A stretch of 64,000 nt of DNA from Chrysaora quinquecirrha (GCA_014526335.1 JACTAT010000051.1:249907-313906), one strand, 5' to 3'; counted from the first letter of the stretch, positions 47,410 through 58,814 are shown. Translations and numbers: made by a program. Notes: generated from the sequence alone by a model not told the origin.

Positions 47410-47837
47410 TTAGGGTTTTCCAAACACCTGACCTTTTGAATAAGCCATCAAGAAAACTTTTTTGAAGTCTGCTTCAGTTTTCTTATGCTCGACTGAAATT
47501 GTAATCGTTCTTCCACAAGCACCCACTATCAGAAAGCAGATTGAGTGCAGGGGATTCCTGCGCATACATTCATGATCAAAAAACACCTCTATTCTTATAG
47601 CTTATGTAATGGCGGTGGTAAGACGTGTTTTTCTCTTGCTCCTGTTTTTCGGCTTTTTAGTTTACGTAAAGCTGGAAAATAGAACTAGTTTCAATTCAAA
47701 TGGCTTCTTTTTTATTTCTGGCTCAAAGCTTGACTCTGGAACGACTTCTAATAAAAGATTGATGAAAAAAATTCAAGAGTTCTCGAAAGTCTTGTCATCT
47801 CAATCTCAACAGGCCTACGAAGGTCTCCATTCCTGCA

Positions 47838-48570
47838 ATGTTTTCCATGGTGTTTGTTATCTTGCTTTGTGGCGATGTGGAGCTGAATCCTGGTTCTACA
47901 ACAAAGGCAAACAAAGGTAATGATGATATCGACAGTCAACCGGAAGATCAAGAAATTTTTGTTGAAGCTTCTGAGGGTTTGACTACAGTGCCAGAAAAAT
48001 CGGAGAACGATCTTGTTGCAAGGATGTCTGCTATGTTCCTTCTCTTAGAAAAACTCGAGAATGTACAAGGACGAATACTGCAAAGCTTTGATTTGGTTGT
48101 CTCTAGAATCGATAATCTTGAATCTGGTTTACGGGATGTCAGAAGCGACGTAAGTGAACTAAGAATGAGGCTAGATGGTGCAGATGCTTGTATGGAAGAA
48201 ACGAAGGAAGATGTTTTCATTAACAAAAACCAAATACAAGAAATGGGGTTTCTTCTTGACAGGCAGGAGCAGTGCAGTAGGAAGAGTTTGATACATGTTT
48301 TTAATGTTGAAGAGACGGAGAGAGAAGATATACAAGCGGTTGTGATCGATAAAATCAAGGATGGATTGCAAGTGGAAATCTCCCCCAAACGAAATTGACA
48401 TTGTTCATCGTGTTGGGCATAAAAGTGAAGGTAAGATTCGAGGTATTCTTGTGAAGTTTTTAAGTCATAAATCGAAAGAGAAGGTCATGAGGAAGAAAAA
48501 AAGCAGGCTAAGAATATCAAGATTTTTGAAGATCTAGCTCCTGGGATCAAACTTATGTTGGACTCAATAA
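47838..48570 (+). pseudogene. LINE ORF1 with 2A-like motif, coiled coil and RRM-like part
   Basis: The frame begins MFSMVFVILLCGDVELNPGS; DVELNPG at 47874-47894 is a 2A ribosome-skipping-type motif, but the final proline is serine. Such motifs occur at the N-termini of some LINE proteins in invertebrates. A coiled coil follows (MSAMFLLLEKLENVQGRILQ...LESGLRDVRSDVSELRMRL), then SLIHVFNVEE and, after a frameshift near 48385, DIVHRVGHKSEGKIRGILVKF, which resembles the RRM-like domain of L1-type ORF1 proteins. An upstream hydrophobic frame (47609, VFLLLLFFGFLVYV) may be the original start, in another frame. Confidence 0.6.
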
Positions 48571-50376
48571 ATATAAATTGTATTCCTTTAAATTTAGATA
48601 GTGTTTGGACCATAGATGGTCGTATCAAGTTTAAATATAACGGTAATGATCGGGTTTTCAAAGTTAGGAGCCATACTGATTATAATTATTTGGTACATCG
48701 TTTTCCTGCGGGTAAGGATTTTTGCCGAGATGGTTCGCCATATCTTAACTTAGTTAGATCTACTTTTCGCTCACCAAAAACAAGTTTTCCAATCTCAAAT
48801 CCGGCTCTTAATTCTGCAAAATCTCTTCGCATTTGTATTTGGAACTTCAATGGCTTAAGTTTTTCTAAAGTTCAATGTGTCAAGGATGCTAAAGACGAAT
48901 TTTTATTCAGTGTTCTTAGTAATGATATTATTTTCTGTTCTAAAACCTGGAGAAATAAAACTGATACTTTTTCTTTGGGGTGGGACGATAATTTTGAAGA
49001 ATTTCATCATGTGGGTGCTAGAATTCATTGGGGCGGCAGATCATCAGGTGGTATGTCATTGCTAACTCGTAAATCAATTGCTAATTATTGCTCCATTGTG
49101 TCGGCTGACTGTTTCCATTTGTGGTGTAAACTTGAAAGAGAATTCTTTGGCTGGACTTCTGATCTTCTTATTTGTTTTCTTTATATACCGCCTAGCACTT
49201 CTTATTGGTTTCAATCCAGAAGGTCACTTACGTTTGACTCACTACAAGAAGAATGTGCTAACTTTGACAAATTAGGTTGGATTCTTTTGTGGGGCGACTT
49301 TAATGCTAGAACCAATGACGCACTTGATTATATTGAAAATGATGAAATTGACGATTTTTTGCCTGTTGATGCTAACTACGAGCCCCACTTCCCATTAGTT
49401 TCACGTAAAATGCCGACAAAGAACCTCCTAACACCAGTGGCCAACTTCTAATTGTAAGAGCACGGGATATAGGATTGGTAATGGTAGAATTAATGTTGAT
49501 AATTCTTGTTCTTATAGTTGTTTCACTACTAATGGATACAGTGTTGTTGATTACGCATTATTAAAATCCAATTATTTTGATGTAATTGAAAGTTTGCAAG
49601 TGCGTGAACTAAGCCATCTTTCCGATCACTGTCCAATCAAAATTAAAGTGAAAACTTGCTTTTTTCCTGTTTCAAACTTTCCTATTTCAGCTAGTCAAAC
49701 AAACGTTTCTATTCCATCGAATATTGAACGCCTTAAAAAATTATATAATTATCTTAATGGACTTTTGAACACTGCTAATAGCAACAGTAATGAGTTAGTC
49801 AATAATAATGATAGTTCTGATACCACCGATCAAGCCACGCTTGATGATCTTGCCTTATCTGCAATTGATAACTCATTAAATTGTCCTATAAGTTTCAATG
49901 AAGTTGTGGATATGACAAAACGACTCAAATCTGGTAAAGCAGCAGGCCTTGATATGTTGAACGCTGAAGTCTTAAAAAATCTGAACAGCAGATTCATCTC
50001 TGTTTTTGTAAAACTTTTTAATAAGATTCTAAAATCTGGAGAATTTCCAGAGGAATGGTCTGTTGGGATTATTGTTCTTTTATTTAAGGGAGGTGATACA
50101 AAAAATCTAGACAATTATAGGGGCATAACTTTACTCAGCATCTTTGAAAAACTTTTTTTTGGTGTTCTTCTAGATCAATTAAATAAGACTGTCAATAAGT
50201 TTGAAATACTTTGCGAAAATCAAATTGCTTATAGAAAAGGATATCAAACTTCAGACCATATCTTTACTCTACTTTCTGTTATTCAATATACATTCAAACG
50301 TAAGGGCACATTATACCTCTGTTTCGTTGATTATAGAAAAGCCTTTGACTCTGTTAATCACAAGGAATTATTGAAT
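48555..50376 (+). pseudogene. LINE endonuclease and partial reverse transcriptase
   Basis: Endonuclease motifs: LRICIWNFNGLS (48825), FCSKTWRN (48945) where the catalytic glutamate of the family's ETW is lysine, WILLWGDFNART (49280-49315), and after stops SDHCPIKIKV (49622). The RT frame 49594-50376 has SGKAAGLDMLNAEVLK, EFPEEWSVGIIVLLFKGGD, NYRGITLLSIFEKLF, NQIAYRKGYQTSDHIF and CFVDYRKAFDSV, ending before the YxDD motif. The NYRGITLLS pattern points away from the CR1/L2-like LINEs elsewhere in the window. The C-terminal fragment at 18500-19354 could come from the same or a related family. Confidence 0.75.
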
Positions 50377-51398
50377 TAGTCACTTGCTTATCTTCAAATG
50401 CAAATATCGTGTCTTGCATAAAATCCATTACTTGTTCTTCTATCAATCGTTTTGATGAACCTTCTTAAGACCACATATGCGAAATGTGCCATCTTGTACA
50501 TGATTTTGTACATTGGGAAATATCTCTTTACTAATTTTATCACGAAAATTTTCCATGAACTCCCCAGAAATTGTACCTGATTCTATGCCATCTTCACCAG
50601 CATAATGGACCATTAAATGATTGGTTGGCTTGGATTGGCTTGATTCTCTTTGCCATAGACTGATCATTTGAGACAATGGTGCAGCTCATCTTGAAACAAT
50701 GAAAAACTGTGCATCGTTGTTTACTTTTGAGAAAAGTTCCTTTAAAACATCTTCCTGGCTTTCTACATGGCTAAACTGCTGAGTGCTTTCCTGATGATCA
50801 GATTTTTTATCAATAGATTCATTGCTCTGAGGGGTCAGTGATGGAAATTGATCCCCTGCAGTTTGTGGTGCCTTATAAGATACATCGTTATCTGTGCAGT
50901 TTTGTGTCTGTTCTGGAACCTCATCGAATAGTGGGACGATGAATTCATCTCTAAAAAATCGGCTTCGTGAATTGTCCAATTCACTTTCTTCAATCTCCTG
51001 CATATTTTCAGAAGCAATGAAATCACTTTCTTCACACAGATAAAAGGTTATGCGTTTGTAGTCTTATCTGACTTCAGGTTTATATTTCTCCAAATCAAAG
51101 AAGTCTTTCTTGTTATAGGCCGTTACCTGTGAACTGCTATCATAACTTTAAAACAGTTTCGCTGCACAAAGAGGGGTGCTAACAAATTTCAACTCAAATA
51201 TGTAGCTTTTGACATGCTGAATTCAAATTTCTTTGTTCACATTCTCAGAAACCCGCAGTTTTTCGAAAAATCCCCTGCAAAGTTACGAAATTTTGACTTG
51301 GCGGCGCGTTTGATGTGACATTGATTTACATCGATAAGAGACCAAATATAAATGGCACAAAACCCCGGGAAATATAAAGCCATCCCGGGAAAGGAAAA

Positions 51399-51923
51399 AT
51401 GGCAGAAGCTAGTGGAGGGAAACAATGTCTTATCCACATTCCCAATAAAACAGGCGCTTTGCAAAAGTTTACTGTGCATGCTGCTACAAAAGTAAGAGAA
51501 TTCTGTCGCCGGTGGGTTCATCTAGATGGAAGTCAGCAAGTTATGGCGTCTAGAATCGCTGACGATGTTGAATCATGGCCTGAAAAAATTGCCAACGTCA
51601 ACGAACAAGAACAGCTATTCTACCATAAAGAATGTTATGTTCGGTTTTGTGACAAGCAGCAAGTCGAGAGAGCAGAGAGAAGAATCAAGAAGAGGAGAGA
51701 AGAAGTTGCACCAGTAGGCCAAGAAGGAAATTTGTCTCCAAGCCTTGATTCATTACTCGAACAATCTTCTTTTCGCAAATCATTGCAACTATCCGGCATG
51801 ATTGAAACTCAGAATAATACCAAAGAAAGACCAAGAAGCAAGCATGTTCTTCCGGAGCATTGCATCATATGCAAGAAGAAAGAGGTCTACATTACTGATA
51901 AGGTAGGTCTACAAGGCAAATAA
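51399..51923 (+). CDS. Unknown protein of the nested TIR element, exon 1
   Basis: The frame begins in the left TIR (MAEASGGKQCLIHI) and is open for 174 codons. It is basic and charged, with a helical stretch RAERRIKKRREE, and ends with HCIICKKKEVYIT, a CxxC pair. The next coding region (52453) starts with a segment that follows such a CxxC pair in cnidarian multicopy genes of unknown function, so an intron from about 51903 (AAG-GTAGGT donor near 51901) to about 52503 (TTCAG acceptor) is likely. No function can be stated. Confidence 0.5.
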   Translation: MAEASGGKQCLIHIPNKTGALQKFTVHAATKVREFCRRWVHLDGSQQVMASRIADDVESWPEKIANVNEQEQLFYHKECYVRFCDKQQVERAERRIKKRREEVAPVGQEGNLSPSLDSLLEQSSFRKSLQLSGMIETQNNTKERPRSKHVLPEHCIICKKKEVYITDKVGLQGK

Positions 51924-52452
51924 ATTTTAAATACATGGTTGAATGTATTAAAAAAGTTTTTAATTTTTAATTCACTTTTCAAGAGGGAAATTTATTTCAG
52001 TTCAGTTCATATCATTTTAAATTCCATTACATACAATTTAATAATGCTAACTATACAAACAAATAAATAAACTGCAAGGATATAATAATAATATAACAGA
52101 TAATTAATACACTGATACAAAAAATTAATAACAATACACAGATACAAACAGAGAAAACAATTGTATGCATGGAATTACTTAAGAGGGCAGAGCTCTGTCA
52201 ATAGGTAAACTTACCGAGGAGACAGCCCCCCTAGCATAAGATAATATTGAATATTTTTAGATGAATATAAATAATTCAGAGAAATTGATGATTTTCTCTT
52301 AGTTGACTCGTCAATTGAGAAACTTTTTAAGGTATGGGCATATAAATAGTCTTATCTGTCTCAATTACACATTGGTTTTATGTTCCTATTCCCCCATTCC
52401 TGAGCAAATAAATATCTTCCATTTGTAAGCTTCAAATACAGTATATCTTTGC

Positions 52453-53516
52453 TTGGTTTTGGAGAGATGTCAAAGATATATGATTTTATTATCTTTTGTT
52501 CAGGCAACCAGAAAAAGAAAGCTGAACAGATTGGTCTTGGCTGAAACAGTTGATGGAGGCTTGCTGAGGTGTGCAGCTGAGAGAAAAAAAGACGAAGCTA
52601 TTTTAGTGCAAATAAGAGACAGAGACTGTGTGGCAATAGAAGTGCGCTACCACCGAAATTGCCATTTGAATTACTGTCGACCAGTCACTTGTGAAGAATC
52701 CAAAACCTCCAAAATGATCAAGTTTACAAAGAGAGCTATGATGATTTTTGTTGCAACATTATCACGCCTAGATTGCTTCAGGAAAAAGAAATTCTGAGAA
52801 TGAAAATTTTAAACTAAATGTTTGTGAAAAAAGTAAAAGAAGTTGAAAATATTGATGCCTCCAATTTCCGTGCATTTCGTTTAAAGGCAAGGCTTAAAAG
52901 GGATTTCCCACAATTAGTCTTTCACCAACCGAAGAACAGAAACCAAAGTGAGTTTGTGTATGTAGAAGAGCTCTCGGCAGGGGATGTGGCAGATGATCAA
53001 ACTCAGAACAGGGACAGCGAGGAAATTGAAAACGATTCTGACTATGAAGAGATGGATTATGAAATGCCATCTTCATCTCGAACAACAGCACTCAATGAAT
53101 TTTATGTTGCTGGCTTAGCCTTGCGGAATTGTATAGAAGGTGTAGCTGACCTAAACACTCCATGGCCACCCAAATCTGTTGATTTAACAGAACAGAATGC
53201 ATTCAGGATGGTACCTGTGCCTCTTTTCAATTTCATGAGCTGGATCTTGGGTTTTTCAGATGAACCAGACTTATCCTGTTTTGTCAAACTAAGTGATTCT
53301 CATTCAAGGAAGACATTGTCAATTTGCCAAGATATTATCTATATAGCATCAGAGGGTAGATGCCAAACCCCCAAGTCACTAGCCCTAAGCATGGCTACTA
53401 GGCAGCTGACAAGGTCTTCTAAACTTGCAAAGATACTAAATGGATTTGGACATTGCACAAGTCTTGGAGCCACACTCACACATGAAACTGATTTAGCCAA
53501 ATTGTCTGATATGTAA
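52453..53516 (+). pseudogene. Unknown protein of the nested TIR element, downstream coding part
   Basis: Frame 52453-52797 has ATRKRKLNRLVLAET, then VRYHRNCHLNYCRP, a possible metal-binding His/Cys group completing the CxxC of the previous exon. After a frame change it continues at 52818-53516 with FRLKARLKRDFPQLVFHQP, an acidic linker, and SICQDIIYIASEGRCQTPKSLALSMATRQLTRSSKLAKILNGFGHC split by no stop. It ends abruptly at TGA/TAA near 53514 beside a duplicated ATCTGATATGTAAA. I recall similar multicopy proteins in coral and hydroid genomes but know no function; the C-terminal part that would hold a transposase appears to be missing. Confidence 0.5.
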
Positions 53517-54059
53517 ATCTGATATGTAAAAATTTTAGCAAGAACAAAACTTTTTGAGATATTTTCCAGCTTTATTATCTGCACAACTCTACGTTAGTTA
53601 CAACCACAATGTTGATCACTATTATTTGAGTACGTTTCCCTACGGAACGTCAATTCTACGTTTCTCTGATCGAGTTTTTTGGCCCTTTGTTGTCCCTTCT
53701 GGTAGTTTTTCTGACTAAACATAAGTAAACTAATTTGTAAACGAAGGAAACTACTTTGTCATAGTTGACGATTTGTGGTTTGGATGGGTTTCAAAGACTT
53801 CAAAGAAGAAATACAAAATTGACGTTGGGTGACAGCCCTTGATAAATTTTGCATCAACGAGGACGATTGAGCGACTATTACTGACCCATTTCACATTATG
53901 CCTAGTACTTCTTTTGTTGAGATATACGGAATAACTCACGGGCAGCACCATAAAAGTCAGTTTTCGCCTTTCTTTCGCCACTTTTTGCTTTGCTGCGACG
54001 AGCAGGGAAGTTGAGTCTCCTTGGCTGGCAAACATATTGTTTGTTTTCTTGGCTTTCCC

Positions 54060-54301
54060 GGGGTTTTGCGCCATTTATATTTGGTCTCTTATCGATGTAA
54101 ATCAATGTTACATCAAACGCGCCGCCAAGTCAAAATTTCGTAACTTTGCAGGGGATTTTTCGAAAAACTGCGGGTTTCTGAGAATGTGAACAAAGAAATT
54201 TGAATTCAGCATGTCAGAAGCTACATGTTTCAGTTGAAATTTGTTAGCACCGCTCTTTGTGCAGCGGAAATGCACGATATCGTTCTTGAGATAACGGCCT
54301 A
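54060..54301 (-). repeat. Right TIR of nested element
   Basis: Reverse complement of 51116-51370, including CGCGCCGCCAAGTCAAAATT and CCCCTGCAAAGTTACG, with a GCTCTTTGTGCAGCGG segment near the end. Confidence 0.85.
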
Positions 54302-55383
54302 TTACCTGTGTACAAATCATAAGACTCTTTTAATGTCTAGCTGAAAACGTTGTTACAAAACTTATTAAAACTCAAAGTATTTGTAAAACTTGGAACTGAA
54401 AAAGTTCGATTATTAGAATACTCATTTTAGTTATATGCACTGCTGTTATTGATTAGATTGAAGAAAGGCAAAGGCAATGCTGTTAGAAAGTCATCTCTCT
54501 ATTCAGCTGCAATTAACATCGCATTTTATAAATTTTAATAAATTATTACCAGGCATGAAAAGTGCTTCTGTGCCATCCTCATACAGCATAACATAATTTC
54601 TATCACCATCAAATTTCCTATGAAACGCTATCCACTTAGAAACAGCTTTCTCTTGAATTTCCATGTACGTTGAAGACTTTTTGACAGTGATGGGTAATCA
54701 ATCTTTTCCCCCGAAAATTTTTCAACTCTGTATCATCAAATTTTTTATGCCAATACTAATTGTAACTTCTTCATTCTGCTGAAGCTTCTGTTTGTTTTTT
54801 GAGCGGAACTTGTAAGCATCTGTTTTTGCTGCCTTGCATTTATGTTGAACAAAACTGTCATACATCATAATCTTTTTCTGTTTCGGCAATACTGGCCTGC
54901 CAAATGACAATGGTTTTTTCCCCTCAGCTGCACTTGCTGGCGGACTTTCTTTTGCTGTGGCAGCAGGGGCCCAATCAACCGGACAATACTTTGCTTGATC
55001 AGCATTACAATTCCAGCAGTACTTCGCATCTTTTCTCACTCTAGCAGAACACATACCGCAAAACCTTGAAATAAGAAATGTGTAAGTTTACACGACACAA
55101 AATAAACAGGTTCTCCATCCGGATCACGATCCGATATGTGTGCCGTGTAAACACTCGATCGCCATCGCAATCCCTTAAAAAAGTTTTATTCCTAAGAAAC
55201 TGCTAGGAAACTTTCAGTACCAAATTCTCCAAAAATTAAGAAACTAAGAAACTTCGATTAAAAAATCTCAGTTTCTCCCTATAAAAAAACAGTGTATGAA
55301 TTTGACGGTAGGGTCGTATTCAAAGGGAGGGCTTACTCGACGGAATGGGCTAGAAGTTCAATATTTCCAGTGTGTTTTCGACA

Positions 55384-55412
55384 AATCAATTCAATTCAAT
55401 TCAATTTCAATT
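55384..55412 (-). repeat. (AATTC)n-type LINE tail in HECT intron 1
   Basis: TCAATTCAATTCAATTCAATTTCAATTAA resembles the tail at 40684. It suggests a short retrotransposed fragment lying in the intron (55065-56012); the other boundary is not clear. Confidence 0.45.
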
Positions 55413-56104
55413 AACTAATAATAGCTTACTACACAGTAAGGAGTGTCGTCATACAAATAGGATATTAAAAAATTAGAACAGAGGAGAGAAAAAATATAAC
55501 TCAGCTGCTTGTCAAAAGCGAATGGCTGATTATTGGTTGCATTGATAGTAAAACCTGTCAGCCCAGCAATAGCTTTTTTAGTGTTTGGTTAGTTGAAAGA
55601 TGCATTATGGACAATAATAAACTCATAAGGCCTTATTCGAGAGAAGTGGATAATTCGTAGATGGGGGCTTATTCGAGGATTAGCGAACCAATAATCAATA
55701 CTGGGTGGGTTACTATGCTTGATGTGGTGGTAGTTGTGTGCAGTGTGCTGGATAATGACTACCAAAGTGGGTTATTATGCTTGAATGCTTGACGAAGAAA
55801 GACCAGTGATTACTAAAATATGACGAAATTGAAAATTGTTTTCATTTTCGCCCTTGATCGAGAGTGATTCCTGTGATGCTGGCCTACACCTAGCTACTTA
55901 ATTAACTGCTCATAACATGTTATCCCAGCAATATTATTTTCTTACAATTATTTTTATTCCTTGCAGCATGTATGTTGTATTGATTAATTATTTAAAGAAA
56001 TAAGCTACTTACGTTGATTCTTCTGGCCACTCTGACATATTTGCATGTGAAGTGAAGGAACCATGATGCATTCGATACATTAGAAGGTAAGACGCTTCCG
56101 CCCT

Positions 56105-56396
56105 GTTTTCAAAAACTTCCGCTGTGACGACACAAACTTCCGCCATGACTTTTGCCGTGGGTTTTCAAAATTTTTGCTGTGGGTTTTTTAAACTTTTGCC
56201 GTGGGTTTTTGCCGTGGGTTTCCAAAACTTTTGTTCTTGAGTTTGTCAAGTATTCTTAACACCACACGTTTCAAAACTTTAATTTGTGCCTTTGTTCCAA
56301 AACGATCTGTAGATGATTTCGAATAAAATAATCGTAAATTGTTATTTTTGTCATTGTTACGGATGTAATTTGCTGTGACCCATATGGGCCACTGTA
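56105..56396 (-). repeat. Right TIR of IS3EU-like element
   Basis: Inverse of the left TIR with fewer subterminal repeats (about four GCCGTGGGTTTT units at 56150-56225), then the unique part GTTCTTGAGTTTGTCAAGTA and the end CCCATATGGGCCACTGTA. Confidence 0.9.
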
Positions 56397-56402
56397 TAAA
56401 CT

Positions 56403-57310
56403 ATATCCAGAGATTCACTTAAAGTCGCAAAATATTCATCCAGAATTTCAGCAATGCTTTTTGCTAAGACTTTATTTGGTCATCCTTTATTAGGGAAGAG
56501 CGGCTTTACAGTTTTTTAGAATAGTCCTCAGTCACTTTTGGATCATTATTTTTGGATCAAGTTTATTGTAATATCATTTTTCCTCTCTTTAAGTAATTTA
56601 AAGCATAGATTTGATGTTTCCTAGAAGCTTCCCAATTATCATCACTTGCTTGTTATTGAATATATTTTGTCGTGATGGCTTTTCTAAGTGGTTTTGTCAT
56701 AAATGGCGAATTATTTGCTCTTATTTTACAAGGGGTATACTTATCAAGTACTTTTCTTGTGATTTCATCAATGTAAACTTGATAACACTTGGTATCCATT
56801 GGTAACACAGAGTAAAGCTCATTTTGTCCCTCCTTTCTAATACTGAAATTATAAAAACTTTTGAAATTTCTATATGTATTGATCTTTGGTCCTTTCTTAT
56901 GAAATCCATCCTTTAATTCTGTAACTATCATTGCATGAAAATTTGATATTCCTGTATCGATTGTTGTAGTTTTAGCAAATTTTGAATGTTCGTAAGGATA
57001 AGATTTAAAGCAAGTTGGTTCATAAACAATTTCACCAAGGTTATAATTATTACAAAAGTGACTGATATTTATGATGTCCACAGTAAGATTAAAATCTCCA
57101 ATTAGTATATTTTTTTTGTCTTTGAGAAGGTAATTGTCCAAATACTTAATGAAGTTTGTGAAAGAAGTGCGTCTCTGACTGGGTTGGAGACAGTAGATGC
57201 AACTGAAGAAACATACCCCTTTAATATAGATAAAAATTCTTCCATCAAAACGGTTTCTAATGCCTCTGATTTGAGGCACATAGCCACAAAATAAAAACTG
57301 ACTTGTTAGG
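56403..57310 (-). pseudogene. LINE family 2 endonuclease (first part), right flank of IS3EU-like element
   Basis: Minus frames read DDTFLTSQF, GYVPQIRGIRNRFDGRIFIYI (57300-57215), LIGDFNLTVD (57110), GISNFHAMIVTELKDGF (56960) in place of the usual SDFH motif, INTYRNFKSFYNF, then RANNSPFMTKPLRKAI (56720) and LAKSIAEILDEYF near 56450. The spacing matches the endonuclease-RT linker of a CR1/L2-like LINE. The frame continues on the far side of the transposon at 45274. Frameshifts and the changed catalytic region make it inactive. Confidence 0.7.
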
Positions 57311-58814
57311 AAAGTGTCATCAATTTTTGTCTCCTAGATTATTAATACGTATATATTTTTAGAAATAACACATTTTAAAAGGTCATTGTTATCCCTAATT
57401 ATTATTAATTTAATCTTAGTTTTTCTGAGTATACTATCAGCTTCAAGGTTTTCAGTCTCATTATTAGTATTCACTGCCACATCATACCTACTTAAATTTA
57501 TTTCAGATCTTAAATTCTTTGGAACTATTTGCCTATTGCAAAAATCATCAATATTAATATCACTGCACCTTCCGCTTAAACGTCACTCTTTTTAAAGTTG
57601 AAATAATGTTTGCAGCCAACCTTCCTTTGCCAAACTTATTGAGATGCAAGCACTCCGATCCAAATGTCTTCCAGGATCTATATTGCTGTTGCCCAGCGGG
57701 TGCAGTCATATAAAAATTATAATATCATGCGTGTCCACAAAATCACTGAGAAAGGGGTCTTTCTTAGTCAGATCCTAGGTCCTAGGAACTAGAAAAAGGG
57801 GTATATTTTGGAAAAAATTGTCAGTGAATTCTAAAATTAGGGGTGTTTTTTGCTAAGACTTTTATAATCTCTCTACAGTATCTGTACAAAAATTGTGTCA
57901 ATTTTGGCTAAGACTAATATCATCACTCTACAGTATCTGAATTACAGTACAGTAAACCATAGGGTATATTCATACCAAGCATAGACAAAACTTTAAGTAA
58001 GGTCTAGTTGTGTCAGACAGCATCTAAACAAAAGCCCATCAAAAGTCATTAAACTACTGCAAACCTATATGCTGATCTGGTGATGCCTTGTGTTGCTTTT
58101 GTTGGTCTTGTATTTGTTTGGTATCACTGCATTGGCCTTTGCATGACCTTGATAGGATAGTTTGAAAGTTTAGGTATACACAGGTCCAGGCCTAGGCTAC
58201 CTAAGGCCTATTAGTCTAGTTCGTAGCCTACTTGGTTTTGGTTTGTCTTTTTTTCTGGTAAAGGGGTTATGAAGTCTTCTTGCCCTCTTCTTGTCTAGTC
58301 GCGTGCAAATTGATGTTTCTTTTTTCGTATTATCAGATTCAATCAGACGTGGTTCCTGCCATGTTTGTTTTTGCTTTTGCTGCATTTTCGAGAACGGAAC
58401 GGGATCATCAGTTTGAATAGTTGAAATCACCACAAGAAAGAAATAGGCCACACGCAGCAGCAACAACAACAACAGGACAGGAAAAGACCAAGACGCAATG
58501 TTGGCCCCCCCAACAACTCACACGCACTCCATTAGACCCATGCCCCTTCCAATAAAATTCACAAATTTTATCAAAAAACACATTTCATTCAATATCAACA
58601 CAGTCCATTATATATAAACTTAAAAACCCAACTTGTAAATAAATGTAACTATATGGCAAAAAAGAACTTCCAAGAATTAATGAAAGCTACACGAGCTACA
58701 CTCCCCAGTTTCAGGGTAACTAAAACAAACTGTAACAAAACTGTTCTAAAGCAACCATAATAATTCTTAACAAAGAATAACAACATCTAAAAATCCCACC
58801 AAAGTGCTTGGAAA
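57311..58814. other. Mostly unassigned; possible LINE 5' coding remnant
   Basis: A minus frame at about 57600-57390 (polar, DINIDDFCNRQIVPKNLRSEINL) may be the N-terminal part of LINE family 2. From 57700 to 58800 I see no family; a short direct repeat (GCTAAGACT...ATCTCTCTACAGTATCTG) occurs near 57853 and 57908. Confidence 0.3.

Larger units (their letters stand above)
47600..50376 (+). mobile_element. LINE inserted in the HECT gene, cut within the RT
   Basis: A non-LTR element with ORF1 and endonuclease/RT in the plus orientation, between HECT segments that resume on both sides. It keeps its 5' side and lacks everything after the early RT motifs (ends at FVDYRKAFDSVNHKELL, 50375). LINE copies are usually short at the 5' end, so loss of the 3' half suggests a later deletion that may also have removed part of the HECT gene. 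Confidence 0.7.
51116..54301 (+). mobile_element. Nested TIR element in the HECT exon (3.2 kb, TTA duplication)
   Basis: Ends are TAGGCCGTTA and its inverse, flanked by TTA at 51113-51115 and 54302-54304. The inverted repeats run about 250-280 bases inward, with a diverged patch at 51130-51170. Removing the element and one TTA restores splicing context and frame of the HECT gene (MPG-NKKDFF), strong support for the borders. A 3-bp TTA duplication is typical of PIF/Harbinger, but the two coding regions inside are not Harbinger-like as far as I can see. Confidence 0.75.
47410..56038 (-). pseudogene. HECT E3 ubiquitin-ligase-like cargo gene, split by two insertions
   Basis: Exon 1 is 56038-56013 (MSEWPEEST, GTAAGT donor). 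Exon 2 (55064-54550) opens with a zinc ribbon, FCGMC...KYCWNC, and after frame slips carries FRGKR, LPITVKK and YVMLYEDGTEALFMPG. Exon 3 begins at 54305, is interrupted by the nested element, and resumes at 51112 with DFFDLEKYKPE, a stop at 51064-51066, and DYKRITFYLCEES. The HECT N-lobe follows (SLWQRESSQ..., VHYAGEDGIESGTISGEF, 50686-50540). The LINE lies after 50377, and the C-lobe (GACGRTITISVEHKKTEADF, with a cysteine in the expected place) is at 47593-47410. HECT ligases pass ubiquitin through that cysteine. Stops and insertions make this copy a pseudogene. Confidence 0.7.
45281..56396 (+). mobile_element. IS3EU-like DNA transposon with HECT cargo and nested insertions (11.1 kb)
   Basis: Termini are TACGTTGGCCCATATGGG on the left and the inverted ...CCCATATGGGCCACTGTA on the right, flanked by TAAACT at 45275-45280 and 56397-56402, a perfect 6-bp target duplication. 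TAY termini with 6-bp duplications are what I recall for the IS3EU superfamily, and the encoded transposase is integrase-like as in that group. The plus strand carries the transposase near the left end; the minus strand carries a HECT-like gene from the right end toward the middle. A LINE (47600-50376) and another TIR element (51116-54301) have inserted into the HECT gene, and the transposase is broken, so this copy is dead. Confidence 0.8.

Noticed and set aside
47609..47920. Hydrophobic N-terminus as a host secreted or membrane protein
   Set aside because: It runs in an overlapping frame into the LINE 2A-like motif and ORF1 and has no independent support.
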